A stretch of 64,000 nucleotides of DNA from Citrobacter freundii (GCF_011077955.1 NZ_JAALBX010000006.1:124001-188000), one strand, 5' to 3'. Positions 48,926-61,087 are shown, counted from the stretch's first letter. Program-made: numbers and translations. Notes: generated by a model from the sequence alone, not told the origin.

Positions 48926-48934
48926 GGGGAGGAG
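48926..48934 (+). promoter_or_regulatory. Candidate MalT box upstream of malZ
   Basis: GGGGAGGAG matches nine of the ten positions of the MalT box GGGGA(G/T)GAGG, 80 bases upstream of malZ. malZ belongs to the MalT regulon in E. coli. No second strong box was found. Confidence 0.5.
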
Positions 48935-48971
48935 TGAACAGGTGGAGAAAGTGAGCGTAGAGCGAAAACAA

Positions 48972-48995
48972 CCTCCCCGCCAGGCGGCGGGGAGG
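48972..48995 (-). terminator. Terminator after proY
   Basis: CCTCCCCGCC (48972-48981) pairs with GGCGGGGAGG (48986-48995), a 10-bp GC-rich stem, with TTGTTTT following on the minus strand. Confidence 0.8.
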
Positions 48996-49002
48996 AAAAG
49001 AA

Positions 49003-50376
49003 TCAGGCGGTAGTGCGGACGCGCGCATCGTGGCGGCGTTTAACTATCCACCCCACCAGCAACAGGGCAATCCACGCAAACCCGACGTATAACGAAATAC
49101 GCGTATCCGGGTGGTAGCCTATCAGGGCAATAATAAATACCAGGAATAGCAGCCCGATGATCGTGGTGACGACACCGCCTGGCACTTTAAATTTCAGCGC
49201 CTGCACCTCTTGTGGCGATAAACGACGGCGGAACCAGATTTGCGACAACAGGATCATAATCCAGACCCAGACAGTTGCGAAGGTCGCCAGCGAAGCAATC
49301 ACCAAAAAGACATTCTCGGGCATGATGTAGTTGAGATACACCGCAAACAGCAGCGCGGCGGTCATCACCATCACCGTGACCCAGGGAACCCCGTTACGTG
49401 AGGTTTTCGCGAACACTTTCGGCGCGCTGCCTTGATCCGCCATGCCGTGCAGCATACGGCCCACACCAAAGACATCGCTGTTAATCGCTGACAGCGAGGC
49501 GGTGATCACCACAAAGTTAAGAATACCGGCAGCAAAGGTGATGCCCATATGCTGGAAGGTCAGGACAAACGGGCTGCCGTTGGTGCCCACCTGATTCCAC
49601 GGATAAATAGACATGATCACAAACAGCGTGCCCACGTAGAACACAAGAATACGCAGCGGAACCGAATTTATGGCGCGCGGAATCGACTTTTCAGGATCTT
49701 TGGCTTCGCCTGCCGTGATGCCGATGATTTCGATACCGCCATAGGCGAACATGACCATCTGCAAGGCCATCACGGTGCCAATCCAGCCGTTGGCGAAGAA
49801 CCCGCCGTTGCTCCAGAGATTGCTGATGCCGGTTGGCTCCCCGCCGTTGCCGATGCCCCAGATGATGATGCCGATACCGGCGGCAATCATGATAATAATG
49901 GTGGCGACTTTAAAGAACGAGAACCAGAACTCCAGCTCGCCAAACACCTTCACGCTCATCAGGTTAATGGAGCAGATAATCAGCACAACGCTGAGCACCC
50001 ATACCCAGTGGGGAACGGTTGGGAACCACACGCCCATATAAATACCGAAGGCGGTGACATCGGCAATGGCGACAATCAGAATTTCAAAGCAGTACGTCCA
50101 GCCTGTGATGTAACCCGCGAGCGGGCCTAAGTTTTCCTGGGCATAACGGGAGAACGAACTGGCTGCGGGGTTATGCACCGACATTTCGCCGAGCGCGCGC
50201 ATAATGATGTATGCCGCGACGCCGCCGATGATATACGCCAGCAGCACGCTCGGACCGGCCATTTTGATAGCGTCGGCTGAGCCGTAAAAAAGCCCGGTGC
50301 CAATCGCCGAGCCGAGTGCCATAAAGCGAATATGTCGCGTACTCAAACCGCGTTTGAGTGTATTCCCGTTATCCAT
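49003..50376 (-). CDS. proY: Amino acid permease ProY
   Basis: 457 residues, as in E. coli ProY, from [20 protein letters not shown]. Twelve membrane helices of the APC superfamily, with [13 protein letters not shown] in helix 1 and the conserved [20 protein letters not shown]. Cryptic proline-specific permease in E. coli; the substrate is inferred from homology. The start at 50376 is chosen over an upstream ATG 12 codons earlier. Downstream of brnQ across a hairpin terminator. Confidence 0.95.
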   Translation of the reverse strand: MDNGNTLKRGLSTRHIRFMALGSAIGTGLFYGSADAIKMAGPSVLLAYIIGGVAAYIIMRALGEMSVHNPAASSFSRYAQENLGPLAGYITGWTYCFEILIVAIADVTAFGIYMGVWFPTVPHWVWVLSVVLIICSINLMSVKVFGELEFWFSFFKVATIIIMIAAGIGIIIWGIGNGGEPTGISNLWSNGGFFANGWIGTVMALQMVMFAYGGIEIIGITAGEAKDPEKSIPRAINSVPLRILVFYVGTLFVIMSIYPWNQVGTNGSPFVLTFQHMGITFAAGILNFVVITASLSAINSDVFGVGRMLHGMADQGSAPKVFAKTSRNGVPWVTVMVMTAALLFAVYLNYIMPENVFLVIASLATFATVWVWIMILLSQIWFRRRLSPQEVQALKFKVPGGVVTTIIGLLFLVFIIALIGYHPDTRISLYVGFAWIALLLVGWIVKRRHDARVRTTA

Positions 50377-50406
50377 CTGATTAAGTACCTGTCTCCACAA
50401 TAAAAA

Positions 50407-50430
50407 AACCACGGAGCGGGCTCCGTGGTT
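50407..50430 (-). terminator. Terminator/attenuator between brnQ and proY
   Basis: AACCACGGAG (50407-50416) pairs with CTCCGTGGTT (50421-50430), loop of 4. On the minus strand seven T follow. proY expression probably depends on read-through. Confidence 0.88.
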
Positions 50431-50448
50431 AAAATCTGGCGGTATTTT

Positions 50449-51768
50449 TTAGTGCGCGGCGGAGGTCATTTGACGCCCTGCTGCGCGGTCCCAAATACCG
50501 GCAATTACAATCATCGCCAACGTCGGCATCAGCCAGGCAAGCCCTTGATCCGCAAGCGGCATATTCTGCGTCCACGCAGGCAGCATGCCGCCAAGCGCCG
50601 ACGCCTTCACGCCGTCAATTAACCCTAACAGAAGGCTTATCAACATAGCCGGAGCGATGACGCGGGTCGAATTGTGCCACCAACCACGGGTGAAGCTCAA
50701 CACTACCAGTACAATACAGGGCGGATAAATGGCCGTAAGCACCGGAATAGAAATCTGGATCAGGTGGCTCAGCCCCAGGTTAGACACCACCATCGAGAAG
50801 CCGCCCAGGATAAACACCAGCGAGCGGTAAGACAGCGGCAGATACTGAGCGAAAAACTCGGCGCAGGCACAGGTCAGGCCTACTGCGGTTACCATACAGG
50901 CAATAAATATCAGCGCCGCCAGTAAGAAGCTGCCCGCGCCGCCAAAGGTGTGCTGTACGTAAGCGTGCAGAATAGCCGCGCCGTTAGCAGACTGATCGAC
51001 AAGCGTCGCGCTGTCTGAACCCAGACGGAACAGCGCCAGATAAAGCAGCGTTAAACCGATACCAGCCATAAGGCCGGCCCAAATCGTGTAGCGAGTCAAC
51101 AGACGGGATTCGGTGACGCCACGCGAACGCGCCGCGTTAACAATAACAATCCCGAACACCATCGCGCCCAGGGTATCCATCGTCAGATAGCCGTTGACGA
51201 ACCCGTTAGAGAATGCCGCATTTTGATAGGCATCAGTCGCTACGCTGATATCACCAGCAGGCCAGAGCAGCGCGGCTGCCGCAAGCACCGTCAGCGCAAT
51301 AATTTTCAACGGCGCCAGGAAGTTGCCGACCGTATCAAGCAGCTTGCCAGGATACAGCGACACCAGGATAACCAGAGCAAAATAGATAAGGCTGTAGATA
51401 AAGAGCGGCATCGCGCCCGCGCCCGTCAGCGGCGCAATCCCCATTTCAAAAGAAACGGTGGCGGTACGCGGGGTCGCGAACAGCGGCCCGACGGCAAGAT
51501 AACAGACGGTTGCCAGCAGTACGCCCGCGCGACGACCAATCGGCGTGCTGAGGCTATCGACACCGCCGCCGACTTTCGCCAGCGCCACCACGGTGAGTAC
51601 CGGCAGTCCGACCGCTGTAATCAGAAACCCAATTGCCGCCGTCCAGACGTGTTCACCCGCCTGCAAACCAACCATGGGAGGAAAAATGATATTGCCTGCG
51701 CCCACGAACAACGCAAAGGTCATAAAGCCCAATGCGATGAGGTCGCGCGATTTTAAATGATGGGTCAT
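50449..51768 (-). CDS. brnQ: Branched-chain amino acid transporter BrnQ
   Basis: 439 residues, as in E. coli BrnQ, starting [26 protein letters not shown]. The LIVCS-type sodium/proton symporter has about twelve membrane helices and imports leucine, isoleucine and valine. The gene heads the brnQ-proY pair and is separated from phoR by about 400 bp. Confidence 0.96.
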   Translation of the reverse strand: MTHHLKSRDLIALGFMTFALFVGAGNIIFPPMVGLQAGEHVWTAAIGFLITAVGLPVLTVVALAKVGGGVDSLSTPIGRRAGVLLATVCYLAVGPLFATPRTATVSFEMGIAPLTGAGAMPLFIYSLIYFALVILVSLYPGKLLDTVGNFLAPLKIIALTVLAAAALLWPAGDISVATDAYQNAAFSNGFVNGYLTMDTLGAMVFGIVIVNAARSRGVTESRLLTRYTIWAGLMAGIGLTLLYLALFRLGSDSATLVDQSANGAAILHAYVQHTFGGAGSFLLAALIFIACMVTAVGLTCACAEFFAQYLPLSYRSLVFILGGFSMVVSNLGLSHLIQISIPVLTAIYPPCIVLVVLSFTRGWWHNSTRVIAPAMLISLLLGLIDGVKASALGGMLPAWTQNMPLADQGLAWLMPTLAMIVIAGIWDRAAGRQMTSAAH

Positions 51769-52170
51769 AAAGTCTTACTGCCTGTGGATGTGGTGTTGAA
51801 ATAAGTGACGTTTTTGCTGCCAGCGCTGAGTGAAATAGCGCCATTGCGTTACTTTTCAGCGAAAAACACTTACCTGATGCCGTGGCGGAGAATAGTTTTT
51901 TGGATTACCACGAAATAACAGTCAGTCTGGCAACATCAGGTGCGCAATTTAAACGCTTATAACGTTTGAAGGCAATAAGGGATCTAAAAACCAGTAGATT
52001 ATTCCACAAAAAAGGAAGGGGTTAGATATTCACACCAGAATCTTAAAAATGTTCTGGCTTTTAATGCGAACGAAAAACAAACAAACGTCAAAAAGCATGC
52101 AGTCATTCAGGAAACCAAACGTCAAAAGGGCCAGTTTACTGGCCCATGGAAACTATATTTTACAGTGTGA
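51769..52170. promoter_or_regulatory. Intergenic region between phoR and brnQ
   Basis: 402 bp without a gene, rich in A+T. It must hold the brnQ promoter (brnQ side) and ends with the phoR terminator. CCAGAA (52035-52040) and TTCTGG (52052-52057) form a small hairpin followed by CTTTT on the plus strand. AAACGTCAAAA occurs twice near 52083 and 52118. No clear promoter or operator was recognised. Confidence 0.4.
52128..52145 (-). terminator. Terminator after phoR
   Basis: GGGCCAGT (52128-52135) pairs with ACTGGCCC (52138-52145); on the minus strand TTTT follows. It lies 25 bases beyond the phoR stop. Confidence 0.8.
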
Positions 52171-53481
52171 TTAGCTGATTTGGCGCGCAGGCGCAGGATT
52201 AGCGATAAGCCGCTCCGGCAGCACAAATGAAAAACAGGTTCCTTTGCCAGGCTGGCTTTCGATTTCAAGGCGCGCGTCGTGATGACTGAGCGCGTGTTTT
52301 ACGATGGCAAGCCCAAGGCCACTGCCGCCGGTTTGCCGCGAGCGCGCTTTATCCACCCGATAAAACCGCTCGGTAAGGCGAGGAATATGCTCCGCTGAAA
52401 TTCCCGGACCGTTATCCTGTACCGAAAACTTTGCGCCCTGCGGTGTGCGCTGCCAGGTCACGGTAATCTCGGTGCCTTCCGGGGTGTGATTGACCGCGTT
52501 ATAGACCAGGTTGGAAATAGCGCTGCGCAACTGTTCGTCATTACCCAATACTTTCAGCGTGTTATCGACTTCAAAGCAAATAAGATGTTTTTTATGGCTT
52601 AAGGTTTGCGCCTCTCGCTCCACCACCCGCAGCATCATCGGCACGTCGATTTGTTCATTGAGCACCAGCGCAGGGGCAGCTTCGATTTTCGAGAGCGTCA
52701 GCAATTGTTTAACCAACCCTTCCATCCGGTGGGTTTGCTCGCGCATGGTATGAATGGCCTTCTCACGCAGCGGCCCTTCCAGAGGCTTGTCATCCATCAT
52801 TTCCAGATAACCCTGCAATACCGTCAGCGGTGTGCGCAATTCATGGCTGACGTTGGCAAAGAAATTACGCCGCGCGCCTTCAAGCTGGTGCATTTGTGTG
52901 ACATCGCGCGCCACCATCAGCAACTGCTCTTCGCTGTAGGGCATCACGCGGAACTCCAGATGGCGTCCGTTATTGAGCACCAGATTGAGTGGCCGGGTAA
53001 ATTGCCGCCCTTTGAGCCAGTTAGTGAATTCAGGGTAACGCAGCAGGTTAAGGATATTTTGGCCGTTATCGTCCGGCCAGCGCAGCCCCAGCAGTTGCTG
53101 AGCGAGGCCGTTACACCAGAAAATATTGCCCTCTTCGGTGGTTAATATCACCGCGTCCGGCAATGACTCGGCGCCGCTTCGAAAACGCTTTATCAGGCTG
53201 CCCAGTTCACGACGGCGCTTTTTATTGCGCATTTGCATTTGATGCAGGCCGTAGAGCAGCGAATCCCAGCTTCCGCGTCCGGTTGGCGGCGTCATGCTGC
53301 GATCGACCCAAATCCACCAGGACAAGCGCATCAAATTCCAGAAATGCCAGAATAACAGGCTGGTGACCGCCAGCAGCAGAAACCACGCCCAATAGCCGAA
53401 AAAGGCCCCTAAAATCAGGGCCGGGATACAACACATTACCAGCTCAAAGGCCAGCCTTTTCCATGACAGCCGTTCCAGCAC
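52171..53481 (-). CDS. phoR: Phosphate regulon sensor kinase PhoR
   Basis: 436 residues (E. coli 431). Two membrane helices near the N-terminus (about 10-55) with almost no periplasmic loop, then a charged linker. A PAS domain (about 95-190, [19 protein letters not shown]) is followed by HisKA ([13 protein letters not shown]). The HATPase has N box [14 protein letters not shown]1 DNGPGI and G2 GSGLGLAIV. Autophosphorylates and transfers to PhoB when phosphate is low; PstSCAB-PhoU restrains it. Follows phoB by 23 bases. Confidence 0.97.
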   Translation of the reverse strand: MLERLSWKRLAFELVMCCIPALILGAFFGYWAWFLLLAVTSLLFWHFWNLMRLSWWIWVDRSMTPPTGRGSWDSLLYGLHQMQMRNKKRRRELGSLIKRFRSGAESLPDAVILTTEEGNIFWCNGLAQQLLGLRWPDDNGQNILNLLRYPEFTNWLKGRQFTRPLNLVLNNGRHLEFRVMPYSEEQLLMVARDVTQMHQLEGARRNFFANVSHELRTPLTVLQGYLEMMDDKPLEGPLREKAIHTMREQTHRMEGLVKQLLTLSKIEAAPALVLNEQIDVPMMLRVVEREAQTLSHKKHLICFEVDNTLKVLGNDEQLRSAISNLVYNAVNHTPEGTEITVTWQRTPQGAKFSVQDNGPGISAEHIPRLTERFYRVDKARSRQTGGSGLGLAIVKHALSHHDARLEIESQPGKGTCFSFVLPERLIANPAPARQIS

Positions 53482-53504
53482 GCGTCACACTCCAGTTATC
53501 GTGA

Positions 53505-54194
53505 TTAAAAACGACTTGAGAAGCGGTAGCCGGTTCCGCGAACAGTTTGCACCATTCGGTCGTGCCCGCTCAGCTCCAGCGCTTTGCGCAGGCGGCGAAT
53601 ATGCACGTCCACGGTTCGGTCTTCCACATAGACATTGGTGCCCCAGACGTGATTAAGCAGTTGCTCACGGCTGTACACTCGCTCCGGGTGGGTCATAAAG
53701 AAATGTAACAATTTGAATTCGGTCGGCCCCATGTCGAGCGGGTTTTCGCCGGTCATTACCCGGTGAGAGCTGGGGTCAAGGCTTAGCCCCTGCATTTCGA
53801 TAACCTCTTCCACCGCCATCGGCGAGATGCGCCGCATCACGGCTTTGATCCGCGCGACCAGTTCTTTTGGTGAAAACGGTTTTGTGATGTAGTCGTCAGC
53901 CCCGGTTTCCAGACCACGTACCCGGTCTTCTTCTTCGCCGCGCGCGGTCAGCATCATCACCGGAATATCACGGGTCAGCGCTTCGCGTTTTAAATGTTTA
54001 ATAAACTGAAGCCCGGAACCGCCCGGCAGCATCCAGTCAAGCAGGATAAGATCGGGCCAGGGTTCATTAAGCTGGTTCACCGCAGTGTCATAATCTTCCG
54101 CTTCAACCGGCTGAAAGCCATTTTGTTCGAGTACGAAGCACACCATTTCACGAATGGGCGCCTCATCTTCAACGACCAGGATACGTCTCGCCAT
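53505..54194 (-). CDS. phoB: Phosphate regulon response regulator PhoB
   Basis: 229 residues, as in E. coli, from [18 protein letters not shown]. Receiver domain with Asp10, Glu11 and phospho-acceptor Asp53 ([11 protein letters not shown]), Lys in YITKPFSP. The C-terminal winged-helix DNA-binding domain has [20 protein letters not shown] and a final VRGTGYRFS. Binds Pho boxes; its own Pho box lies upstream. The start 5 codons inside the longest frame is preferred by homology. Confidence 0.97.
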   Translation of the reverse strand: MARRILVVEDEAPIREMVCFVLEQNGFQPVEAEDYDTAVNQLNEPWPDLILLDWMLPGGSGLQFIKHLKREALTRDIPVMMLTARGEEEDRVRGLETGADDYITKPFSPKELVARIKAVMRRISPMAVEEVIEMQGLSLDPSSHRVMTGENPLDMGPTEFKLLHFFMTHPERVYSREQLLNHVWGTNVYVEDRTVDVHIRRLRKALELSGHDRMVQTVRGTGYRFSSRF

Positions 54195-54242
54195 GATAAG
54201 CCCTGTCAAATTAAGTCGAATTTTCTGAATGCGGCGCCATTA

Positions 54243-54270
54243 TGCGTCAGTTTTATGACAGATTTATGAA
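54243..54270 (-). promoter_or_regulatory. Pho box of phoBR
   Basis: On the minus strand TTCATAAATCTGTCATAAAA followed by CTGACGCA gives the 7-base repeats spaced by AT-rich tetranucleotides that PhoB recognises (consensus CTGTCAT repeats). It implies autoregulation under phosphate limitation. Confidence 0.8.
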
Positions 54271-54393
54271 AAAGATGACGGTGGTATTACCCATTATCTC
54301 AGTCAATAAATGCAGCGTTGGCGCGACGAAGACCGCTTTCCTCTTTGTTGGGTATATAATCCTCCTTTCGTTTTTTCGCCACAGGGAATGATG

Positions 54394-55608
54394 ATGCGCA
54401 TCCTTCACACGTCAGACTGGCACCTCGGTCAAAATTTTTACACTAAAAGCCGCGCGCCGGAACATCAGGCCTTCCTGACATGGCTCTGCAAGACGGCAGC
54501 CGAGCAGCAGGTTGATGCGATTATTGTGGCAGGCGATATTTTCGATACCGGCTCGCCGCCAAGCTATGCCCGCGAACTGTATAACCGATTTGTGGTGGAT
54601 CTCCAGCAAACCGGTTGTGAGCTGATTGTGCTCGCAGGTAATCATGACTCGGTGGCGACGTTAAACGAGTCGCGCGAACTGCTGGCCTGCCTTAACACCC
54701 GGGTAATTGCCAGCGCGCAACATCAGCCTGAAGACCAGGCCATCATCATTAATAAACGCAATGGCGAAGCGGGCGCCGTGTTGTGCCCTATCCCCTTTTT
54801 ACGCCCGCGCGACATCACCAAAAGCCGGGCCGGCGAGTCGGGTAGCGATAAACAATTACAGCTGCTGGATGCCATCACGCGTCATTATCAGGAATGCTTC
54901 GACGCCGCCTGTCGGCTTCGCGGCGACCGCGCGTTGCCGATTATTGCAACCGGCCACTTAACCGCGCTCGGCGTGACCAAAACCGATGCGGTGCGCGATA
55001 TCTATATCGGCACGCTCGACGCTTTCCCGGCAAGCCACTTCCCGGCGGCGGATTACATTGCGCTTGGCCATATTCATCGCGCCCAGATAGTGGCCCAGAG
55101 CGAACATATCCGTTATTGCGGCTCGCCTATTGCCCTGAGTTTTGATGAAACGGGCGGCGCGAAGGCGGTCAATCTGGTGGAATTTACCAACGGTTCGCTT
55201 GCGCGTATCACGCCGCTTGAGGTGCCGGTGACTCAGCCACTGGCAATGATCAAAGGCAATCTCGCCGAAATTGAACAACAGCTTCTGCGCTGGCGCGATG
55301 CGCCCGCCGAACCGAAGACCTGGCTTGATATCGAAATCGTCAGCGACGACTTTCTGCACGATATGCAGCGCCAGATAACCGCAATGACGCAGGGATTGCC
55401 GGTAGACGTCATTTTGCTGCGCCGTAACCGCGAGCAGCGTGAACAGGCTATCGCCCGGCTGGAGACCGAAACCCTGAGCGAACTCAGCGTTGAAGAAGTG
55501 TTTGAGCGCCGCCTGCAAAGCGAAGCGCTGGACGAGGAGGACGCCGCCCGGTTAAGAACGCTGTTCGCCCAAACGCTGGAGTCGATGCAGCAGGAGGAAA
55601 ACGCATGA
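54394..55608 (+). CDS. sbcD: SbcCD nuclease subunit D
   Basis: 404 residues from [19 protein letters not shown], the Mre11-type phosphoesterase. Metal-binding motifs are visible: [21 protein letters not shown], and GHLTALG and GHIHRAQ further on. With SbcC it trims hairpins and protein-blocked DNA ends. Three ATGs in tandem (54388, 54391, 54394) precede the homologous N-terminus; the last matches E. coli. Overlaps sbcC by four bases; divergent from phoB. Confidence 0.96.
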   Translation: MRILHTSDWHLGQNFYTKSRAPEHQAFLTWLCKTAAEQQVDAIIVAGDIFDTGSPPSYARELYNRFVVDLQQTGCELIVLAGNHDSVATLNESRELLACLNTRVIASAQHQPEDQAIIINKRNGEAGAVLCPIPFLRPRDITKSRAGESGSDKQLQLLDAITRHYQECFDAACRLRGDRALPIIATGHLTALGVTKTDAVRDIYIGTLDAFPASHFPAADYIALGHIHRAQIVAQSEHIRYCGSPIALSFDETGGAKAVNLVEFTNGSLARITPLEVPVTQPLAMIKGNLAEIEQQLLRWRDAPAEPKTWLDIEIVSDDFLHDMQRQITAMTQGLPVDVILLRRNREQREQAIARLETETLSELSVEEVFERRLQSEALDEEDAARLRTLFAQTLESMQQEENA

Positions 55609-58600
55609 AAATTCTCAGCCTGCGCCTGAAAAACCTCAACTCCCTGAAGGGTGAATGGAAAATCGACTTTACCCAGGAGCCGTTTTCCAGCAACGGTCTG
55701 TTTGCCATTACCGGGCCGACAGGCGCCGGAAAAACCACGCTGCTGGATGCGATTTGCCTTGCGCTCTATCACAAAACGCCACGGCTCAATACCATTTCCC
55801 AGTCGCAAAACGATTTGATGACCCGCGACACGGCCGAGTGTCTGGCGGAAGTGGAATTTGAAGTCAAAGGCGTCGCGTATCGCGCATTCTGGAGCCAGTA
55901 TCGCGCCCGCAATCAGCCGGACGGTAATCTCCAGGCCCCGCGCGTTGAACTGGCCCGCTGCGATGATGGCAAAATTATCGCCGACAAAGTCAAAGATAAA
56001 CTCGATGCCATCGCCACGCTTACCGGACTGGATTACGACCGGTTCACCCGCTCAATGATGCTGTCTCAGGGGCAGTTTGCCGCCTTTCTCAATGCCGAAG
56101 CGCGCGAGCGGGCGGAACTGCTGGAAGAGCTGACCGGCACGGAAATTTATGGCGTTATCTCTGCGCAGATTTTTGAGCGGCATAAGCTTGCCCGCATCGA
56201 ACTTGAGAAATTACAGTCTCAGGCCCAGGGCGTGCTGTTACTTAGCGAAGAACAGCGTCAACAGCTGACAGAAAGTTTGCAGGCGCTCACTTCAGAAGAG
56301 CAAACCCATCAGGCCCAGTTGCAGCGCAGCCAGCTGCACTATCAGTGGTTAAATCAGAAAGCGCAGCTTGCGCGCCAGGACCTTCAGGCGCAAACCGATC
56401 TGGTGCTGGCGCAGCAGGCCTCAGATGCTGCACAAGCGGATATTGCCAGGCTTGAACTGGCGCTGCCCGCTGAAAAACTGCGCCCGCTGTGGCAGCAATG
56501 CCGCGACCAGCGCCAGGCGCTACAGCGTGCCCAGGCCCAGCGAGATGAAGTGAATGCTCGCTTACTTAATGAGAAGGCGCGCCGCCAGCAAATTCGTGCC
56601 GCTATTGTCCAGAGCGCGGCCGATGCGCGCAACGAACTGGCGCAACTGACTCAACTGATGCAAACCCATCAGCGCTGGGGCCAGTGGCAAAACGAGCTGG
56701 CTGGCTGGAAATCCGCCTTCGCGGAACGCCGCCGCGATGCCAGTCGGCTCGGCGAACTCCGCACTGCGCTGGATCAGGTGAAACAAAAACAGGCGCAGTT
56801 GGCCCCGGTTTCGCTGACACTGACACCTGAAGATCTGAACAGCCAGCTGCAGCATGCCGTCACCCGGCGCGGGCAGCGTCAGAAACTGGCGGTGTTGCAC
56901 CGCGATATCACCGCACAACGCCTGCGTGCCGGACAACTCGACGAGCAGCGCCAGGCGATTACCCGTCAGTTAGCCGATCTGGAACGCCAGCTCGGTGAAA
57001 AGCGTGCGGCGTATAAAGCGAAGCAGGAAGAAGCGCAGAAAGCCTTTCATATCTGGGATCTGGAAAAAACTATCGCCGGGCTGATGGCTGAACGGGCGCG
57101 ACTTCAGCCTGATACGCCCTGTCCGCTGTGCGGTTCCACCCAACACCCGGCCATTGAGGCGTATAACACCATCCAGCCGAACGACAGCGAGGCACACTAC
57201 CAGCAGCTCGAAAAAGAAAAATCGGCGCTCGGTGAACAGGGCGCGACGCTGCGCGGTCAGCAAAACTTGCTGCAAAAACAACTAACGGAACTGGACCGCG
57301 AGGCGGCCGCCATTGCGCAGCAGGCCCAGACGTTGAGCGCAGAATGGGAGGCGCTTTGCCAGGCGCTGGGCGCGACGCTTAACGCCAGCCAACCGCTGGA
57401 GCTGTGGATGGATGCCCAGGCCGGGCACGAACAACAGCTATATCTGCTGCAACAGCACCAGCAGTTAGCGGATGACGCGCGCGCCAGAGAGCAGGCCATC
57501 ACGCAATATGAAGCGGAAATGGCGACGCGCTATCAAACGCTCAGCGAACAGTTTAGCGTGATGGGGCTGACGCTGCCGGAGGCGACACAGGAAGCCGAGT
57601 GGTTACAGGCGCGCGAGCAGGAAGCCCGGCAGTGGCAACAGCAGCAAACCCGCCACCTAACCCTGGAAACCGAACTCACCCGCTGTGATGAGGTGCTGGC
57701 GGTGCTACCTGCTGAGGAGGACGCACCCGCCGCTCCCTTTACCGGCGAACCGCTGGCGTGTTGGCAACACTGTCATAACCAGTGCCTGACGCTGGAAGCG
57801 CAGTGGGCAACGCTTAGCGAACAGTGCCGACAGGAGCAAACCAGAGAGACGCAACTGGCAGAGGCATTTGAACAGATGCTCACCGAAAGCCGCTTTACCG
57901 ATGAAGCCGCGTTTCTTGCCGCCGTGCTCGAACCGCAAGAACTGGAACGGCTGAGCGCACGTAAAACGCAGACCGAGCGCCAACTCCATGAACAGCAGAC
58001 GCGTCGGGCGCAGGCGCAACAGGCGCTGAACGACCATCTGAATACGCCGCCTGCGGATATCGATCCCGCAGCCTCTCCTGACGCCTTACAAACCGTGATG
58101 GCGCAGCTTAGCCAGGCGCTACGTGAAAATGCGACGCGTCAGGGCGAAGTCAGTCAGCAACTCAGGCAGGACGCCGCCAACCGGGAACGGCTACAGGGAT
58201 TGCAGCAACAGATTGATGACGCCAGCGCGCATCTCACGACCTGGGCGCATTTGAATCATCTGATCGGCTCGCAAAAAGGCGATAAATTCCGCAAATTCGC
58301 CCAGGGATTAACCCTTGATAATCTGGTGTGGCTCGCCAATCAGCAGCTTAATCGTTTACATGGGCGCTATCTGCTCAAGCGGAAACTCAGCGAAGAACTG
58401 GAGCTTGAAGTGGTGGATACCTGGCAGGCCGACGCGGTTCGCGACACCCGCACGCTTTCCGGTGGCGAAAGCTTCCTGGTCAGCCTGGCGCTGGCGCTGG
58501 CGCTATCGGATTTAGTGAGTCATAAAACCCGCATTGATTCGCTGTTCCTTGACGAAGGCTTCGGCACCCTGGATGCCGAAACGCTGGATATCGCCCTTGA

Positions 58601-58751
58601 TGCGTTAGATGCGCTGAATGCCAGCGGCAAAACCATTGGCGTCATCAGCCATGTGGAAGCGATGAAAGAGCGCATCCCGGTGCAAATTAAAGTGAAGAAG
58701 ATAAACGGTCTTGGCGTCAGCCGATTAGCCAGGGAATACGCGGTAAGCTAA
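55605..58751 (+). CDS. sbcC: SbcCD nuclease subunit C (SMC-like ATPase)
   Basis: 1048 residues, same size as E. coli SbcC. Walker [10 protein letters not shown] (37-45) near the N-terminus. Two long coiled-coil arms meet at a zinc hook, CPLC, in the middle ([14 protein letters not shown]). The signature [14 protein letters not shown] and Walker [12 protein letters not shown] lie near the C-terminus. Rad50 homologue that gates the SbcD nuclease. Start codon overlaps the sbcD stop (ATGA). araJ, which follows in E. coli, is absent here. Confidence 0.97.
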   Translation: MKILSLRLKNLNSLKGEWKIDFTQEPFSSNGLFAITGPTGAGKTTLLDAICLALYHKTPRLNTISQSQNDLMTRDTAECLAEVEFEVKGVAYRAFWSQYRARNQPDGNLQAPRVELARCDDGKIIADKVKDKLDAIATLTGLDYDRFTRSMMLSQGQFAAFLNAEARERAELLEELTGTEIYGVISAQIFERHKLARIELEKLQSQAQGVLLLSEEQRQQLTESLQALTSEEQTHQAQLQRSQLHYQWLNQKAQLARQDLQAQTDLVLAQQASDAAQADIARLELALPAEKLRPLWQQCRDQRQALQRAQAQRDEVNARLLNEKARRQQIRAAIVQSAADARNELAQLTQLMQTHQRWGQWQNELAGWKSAFAERRRDASRLGELRTALDQVKQKQAQLAPVSLTLTPEDLNSQLQHAVTRRGQRQKLAVLHRDITAQRLRAGQLDEQRQAITRQLADLERQLGEKRAAYKAKQEEAQKAFHIWDLEKTIAGLMAERARLQPDTPCPLCGSTQHPAIEAYNTIQPNDSEAHYQQLEKEKSALGEQGATLRGQQNLLQKQLTELDREAAAIAQQAQTLSAEWEALCQALGATLNASQPLELWMDAQAGHEQQLYLLQQHQQLADDARAREQAITQYEAEMATRYQTLSEQFSVMGLTLPEATQEAEWLQAREQEARQWQQQQTRHLTLETELTRCDEVLAVLPAEEDAPAAPFTGEPLACWQHCHNQCLTLEAQWATLSEQCRQEQTRETQLAEAFEQMLTESRFTDEAAFLAAVLEPQELERLSARKTQTERQLHEQQTRRAQAQQALNDHLNTPPADIDPAASPDALQTVMAQLSQALRENATRQGEVSQQLRQDAANRERLQGLQQQIDDASAHLTTWAHLNHLIGSQKGDKFRKFAQGLTLDNLVWLANQQLNRLHGRYLLKRKLSEELELEVVDTWQADAVRDTRTLSGGESFLVSLALALALSDLVSHKTRIDSLFLDEGFGTLDAETLDIALDALDALNASGKTIGVISHVEAMKERIPVQIKVKKINGLGVSRLAREYAVS

Positions 58752-58942
58752 TAACACCTAACGCTCCTCTCTTTGGCTACCACCCCTGGCGTCAAAGCAG
58801 GTGGGGCGTGAAACTTATTAATCATGGAGTCCCGGGGTGAGGCCGTGAGCGACAGGATGTCGCATCACGACCGACCTGAAGCGAGGAGATGGAGCCTGGG
58901 GCACCGCGCAGCGGCGATTTTGCGGGCCGGGAGCCTGAGGAG

Positions 58943-58970
58943 TCAGGGACGCGATGCCGAGCGTCCCTGA
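58943..58970. repeat. Perfect 10-bp inverted repeat
   Basis: TCAGGGACGC (58943-58952) and GCGTCCCTGA (58961-58970), loop of 8, no T run. A second one, GCGACA/TGTCGC, lies at 58849-58863. They look like parts of a palindromic extragenic element. Confidence 0.75.
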
Positions 58971-59050
58971 CACGTTCGCGCACGCCAGGGCCGCATAGAT
59001 GAATAGGCTCACAGCGTACGGAATCGTCACCCGACAAACACACACGCCGG

Positions 59051-59127
59051 GTGAACGGAACCTTTCCCCTGACAATGACATTCTCAGAGCGTACGGAACC
59101 TCCCCTCTGAAATTACATACTCAGAGC
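59051..59127. repeat. Tandem ~38-bp repeat near mak
   Basis: Two units (59051-59090 and 59091-59127) share ACGGAACCT, CCCCT, TGA and end in CTCAGAGC. A partial relative, CTCACAGCGTACGGAA, lies before them at 59008-59023, and CTCAGAGCGAG closes the array. Confidence 0.7.
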
Positions 59128-59139
59128 GAGCAGTTATTC

Positions 59140-60045
59140 CTACTGGGGCCACAACCATGCGGCGCCGCGCACGCCGCTTGAATCCCCGTGTTTCGCTTTC
59201 AAAATCGGCGTCTCGCACTCGCCGCCAAACACCCACGACTTGATAAGCTGCGGAACCGTTTGATACAGCCGATCCACATTGCTCATTCCGCCGCCCAGCA
59301 CAATCACATCGGGATCGAGAATATTAACAACATGGGCCAGCGACTTGGCGAGCCGCATCTCATAACGGCTCAGCGCCAGTTCCGCCACCGGATCCTGCTG
59401 CTCCACCAGCTTGATTATCTCGCTGCCTTTATGGGGATGCCCGCTTAGACGCCGGTAGTCGGTCGCGAAACCGGTGCCGGATATAAAGGTTTCGATGCAG
59501 CCTTGCTTGCCGCAATAGCACGGCACTTCTTCGCGGTAGCGCAACTCATCCTGGTCCATCCACGGCAGCGGATTGTGTCCCCACTCGCCTGCCGTACCGT
59601 TGCCGCCAATGTGGCTTCGCCCGTTAAGCGCGATACCAGAGCCGCAACCGGTGCCGATTATCACCGCGAAGACCGTTTGCGCGCCCGCCGCCGCGCCGTC
59701 TACCGCCTCCGACACCGCCAGACAGTTAGCATCGTTCGCAAGGCGCACTTCGCGCCCCAGACGGTTACTCAAATCTTTATCGAAAGGCTGGCCGTTAAGC
59801 CATGTCGAGTTGGCGTTTTTTACCACCCCGGTATAGGGCGAAATTGAACCGGGGATGCCCATCCCCACGGAGCCGCGCTCGCCGGTTGCCTCTTCTGCCA
59901 GGCGCACCAGCTCGGCTATGTTCTCGATGGTTTTTGCATAATCATCGCGCGGTGTAGGCAGACGATGACGGAACAGTTGCTCACCCTTATCCGACAGCGC
60001 GATTACTTCAGTTTTCGTTCCACCTAAATCAATCCCAATACGCAC
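59140..60045 (-). CDS. mak: Fructokinase Mak
   Basis: 301 residues of the ROK sugar kinase family. ATP-binding [15 protein letters not shown] at the N-terminus, catalytic Asp in [15 protein letters not shown] signature and zinc ligands in GHNPLPW and [11 protein letters not shown]. Phosphorylates fructose (and mannose weakly) in the cytoplasm. The start is GTG at 60045 with AAGGGG upstream; the longer frame beginning at 60099 has no homologous extension. In E. coli araJ lies between sbcC and mak. Confidence 0.94.
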   Translation of the reverse strand: MRIGIDLGGTKTEVIALSDKGEQLFRHRLPTPRDDYAKTIENIAELVRLAEEATGERGSVGMGIPGSISPYTGVVKNANSTWLNGQPFDKDLSNRLGREVRLANDANCLAVSEAVDGAAAGAQTVFAVIIGTGCGSGIALNGRSHIGGNGTAGEWGHNPLPWMDQDELRYREEVPCYCGKQGCIETFISGTGFATDYRRLSGHPHKGSEIIKLVEQQDPVAELALSRYEMRLAKSLAHVVNILDPDVIVLGGGMSNVDRLYQTVPQLIKSWVFGGECETPILKAKHGDSSGVRGAAWLWPQ

Positions 60046-60170
60046 AAGAGGCCCCTTATTTAAGCTGTGTAGAGTGACGGTTCCGGGCCTTTCTCTCAAA
60101 GGCCATGAAACTGAGCGGCGGTTTGGTTATCATGCCCGCTGCGTTTAACTACCAGACCGTGGAAAATATC

Positions 60171-61082
60171 ATGCTGTGGTTCAAAAATTTAATGGTTTAT
60201 CGCGTTAGCCGCGACATCTCGCTGCGAGCCGAAGAGATGGAAAAACAGCTGGCGGCGTTTTCCTTTACCCCATGTGGCAGCCAGGATATGGCGAAAACCG
60301 GTTGGGTGCCACCGATGGGCTCACAGAGTGATGCGCTGACGCACACTGCGAACGGTCAAATTGTTATCTGCGCCCGAAAAGAGGAAAAAATCCTCCCCGC
60401 ACCGGTCATTAAGCAGGCGCTGGAAGCGAAAATCGCAAAGCTTGAAGCCGATCAGGGGCGTAAGCTTAAAAAGACCGAAAAAGACTCACTGAAAGATGAA
60501 GTATTACACTCATTATTGCCGCGTGCCTTCAGCCGTTTTAACCAGACGATGATGTGGATCGATACCGTAAACGATTTGATTATGGTCGACTGCGCCAGCG
60601 CCAAGAAAGCCGAAGATACCCTGGCGCTGCTGCGTAAAAGCCTGGGATCGCTGCCGGTGGTGCCGTTAACGCTCGAAACGCCCCCGGAACTGACCCTGAC
60701 CGAATGGGTGCGCAGCGGCAGCGCCGCGCAAGGCTTCCAGTTAATGGACGAAGCCGAACTTAAAGCATTGCTGGAAGACGGCGGCGTAATTCGCTGTAAA
60801 AAACAGGATCTGGTGAGCGATGAAATCGCCGTGCATATCGAAGCAGGCAAAGTGGTCACGAAGCTCGCGCTCGACTGGCAGCAGCGTATTCAGTTTGTGA
60901 TGTGTGATGATGGTTCAATCAAACGCCTGAAATTCACCGATGAACTGCGCGATCAGAATGACGATATCGATCGTGAAGATGTGGCTCAACGTTTTGACGC
61001 GGATTTTATTCTGATGACCGGTGAACTGGCGGCGCTGATTAAGAGCCTGATTGAAGGGTTGGGCGGCGAAACCCAACACTGA
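60171..61082 (+). CDS. rdgC: Recombination-associated protein RdgC
   Basis: 303 residues, as in E. coli, from [20 protein letters not shown]. Forms a ring-shaped dimer that binds double-stranded DNA and limits RecA loading. Family segments [20 protein letters not shown] and [12 protein letters not shown] are visible. An upstream in-frame ATG 22 codons earlier is not supported by homology. Divergent from mak, convergent with ppnP. Confidence 0.96.
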   Translation: MLWFKNLMVYRVSRDISLRAEEMEKQLAAFSFTPCGSQDMAKTGWVPPMGSQSDALTHTANGQIVICARKEEKILPAPVIKQALEAKIAKLEADQGRKLKKTEKDSLKDEVLHSLLPRAFSRFNQTMMWIDTVNDLIMVDCASAKKAEDTLALLRKSLGSLPVVPLTLETPPELTLTEWVRSGSAAQGFQLMDEAELKALLEDGGVIRCKKQDLVSDEIAVHIEAGKVVTKLALDWQQRIQFVMCDDGSIKRLKFTDELRDQNDDIDREDVAQRFDADFILMTGELAALIKSLIEGLGGETQH

Positions 61083-61087
61083 CGGAT

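Larger units (their letters stand above)
58752..59139. other. Structured non-coding region between sbcC and mak
   Basis: 388 bp between convergent genes with no believable gene. It holds a GC-rich segment packed with inverted repeats (about 58815-58990) and, after it, a tandem repeat (59051-59127). From memory the first part resembles dispersed sequences in Enterobacter and relatives that give rise to spurious short protein predictions; this needs a search. Confidence 0.6.

Noticed and set aside
58818-59081. 87-codon minus-strand frame between sbcC and mak
   Set aside because: It reads through palindromic repeat DNA; composition and lack of ribosome site indicate a spurious prediction of the kind common in such elements.
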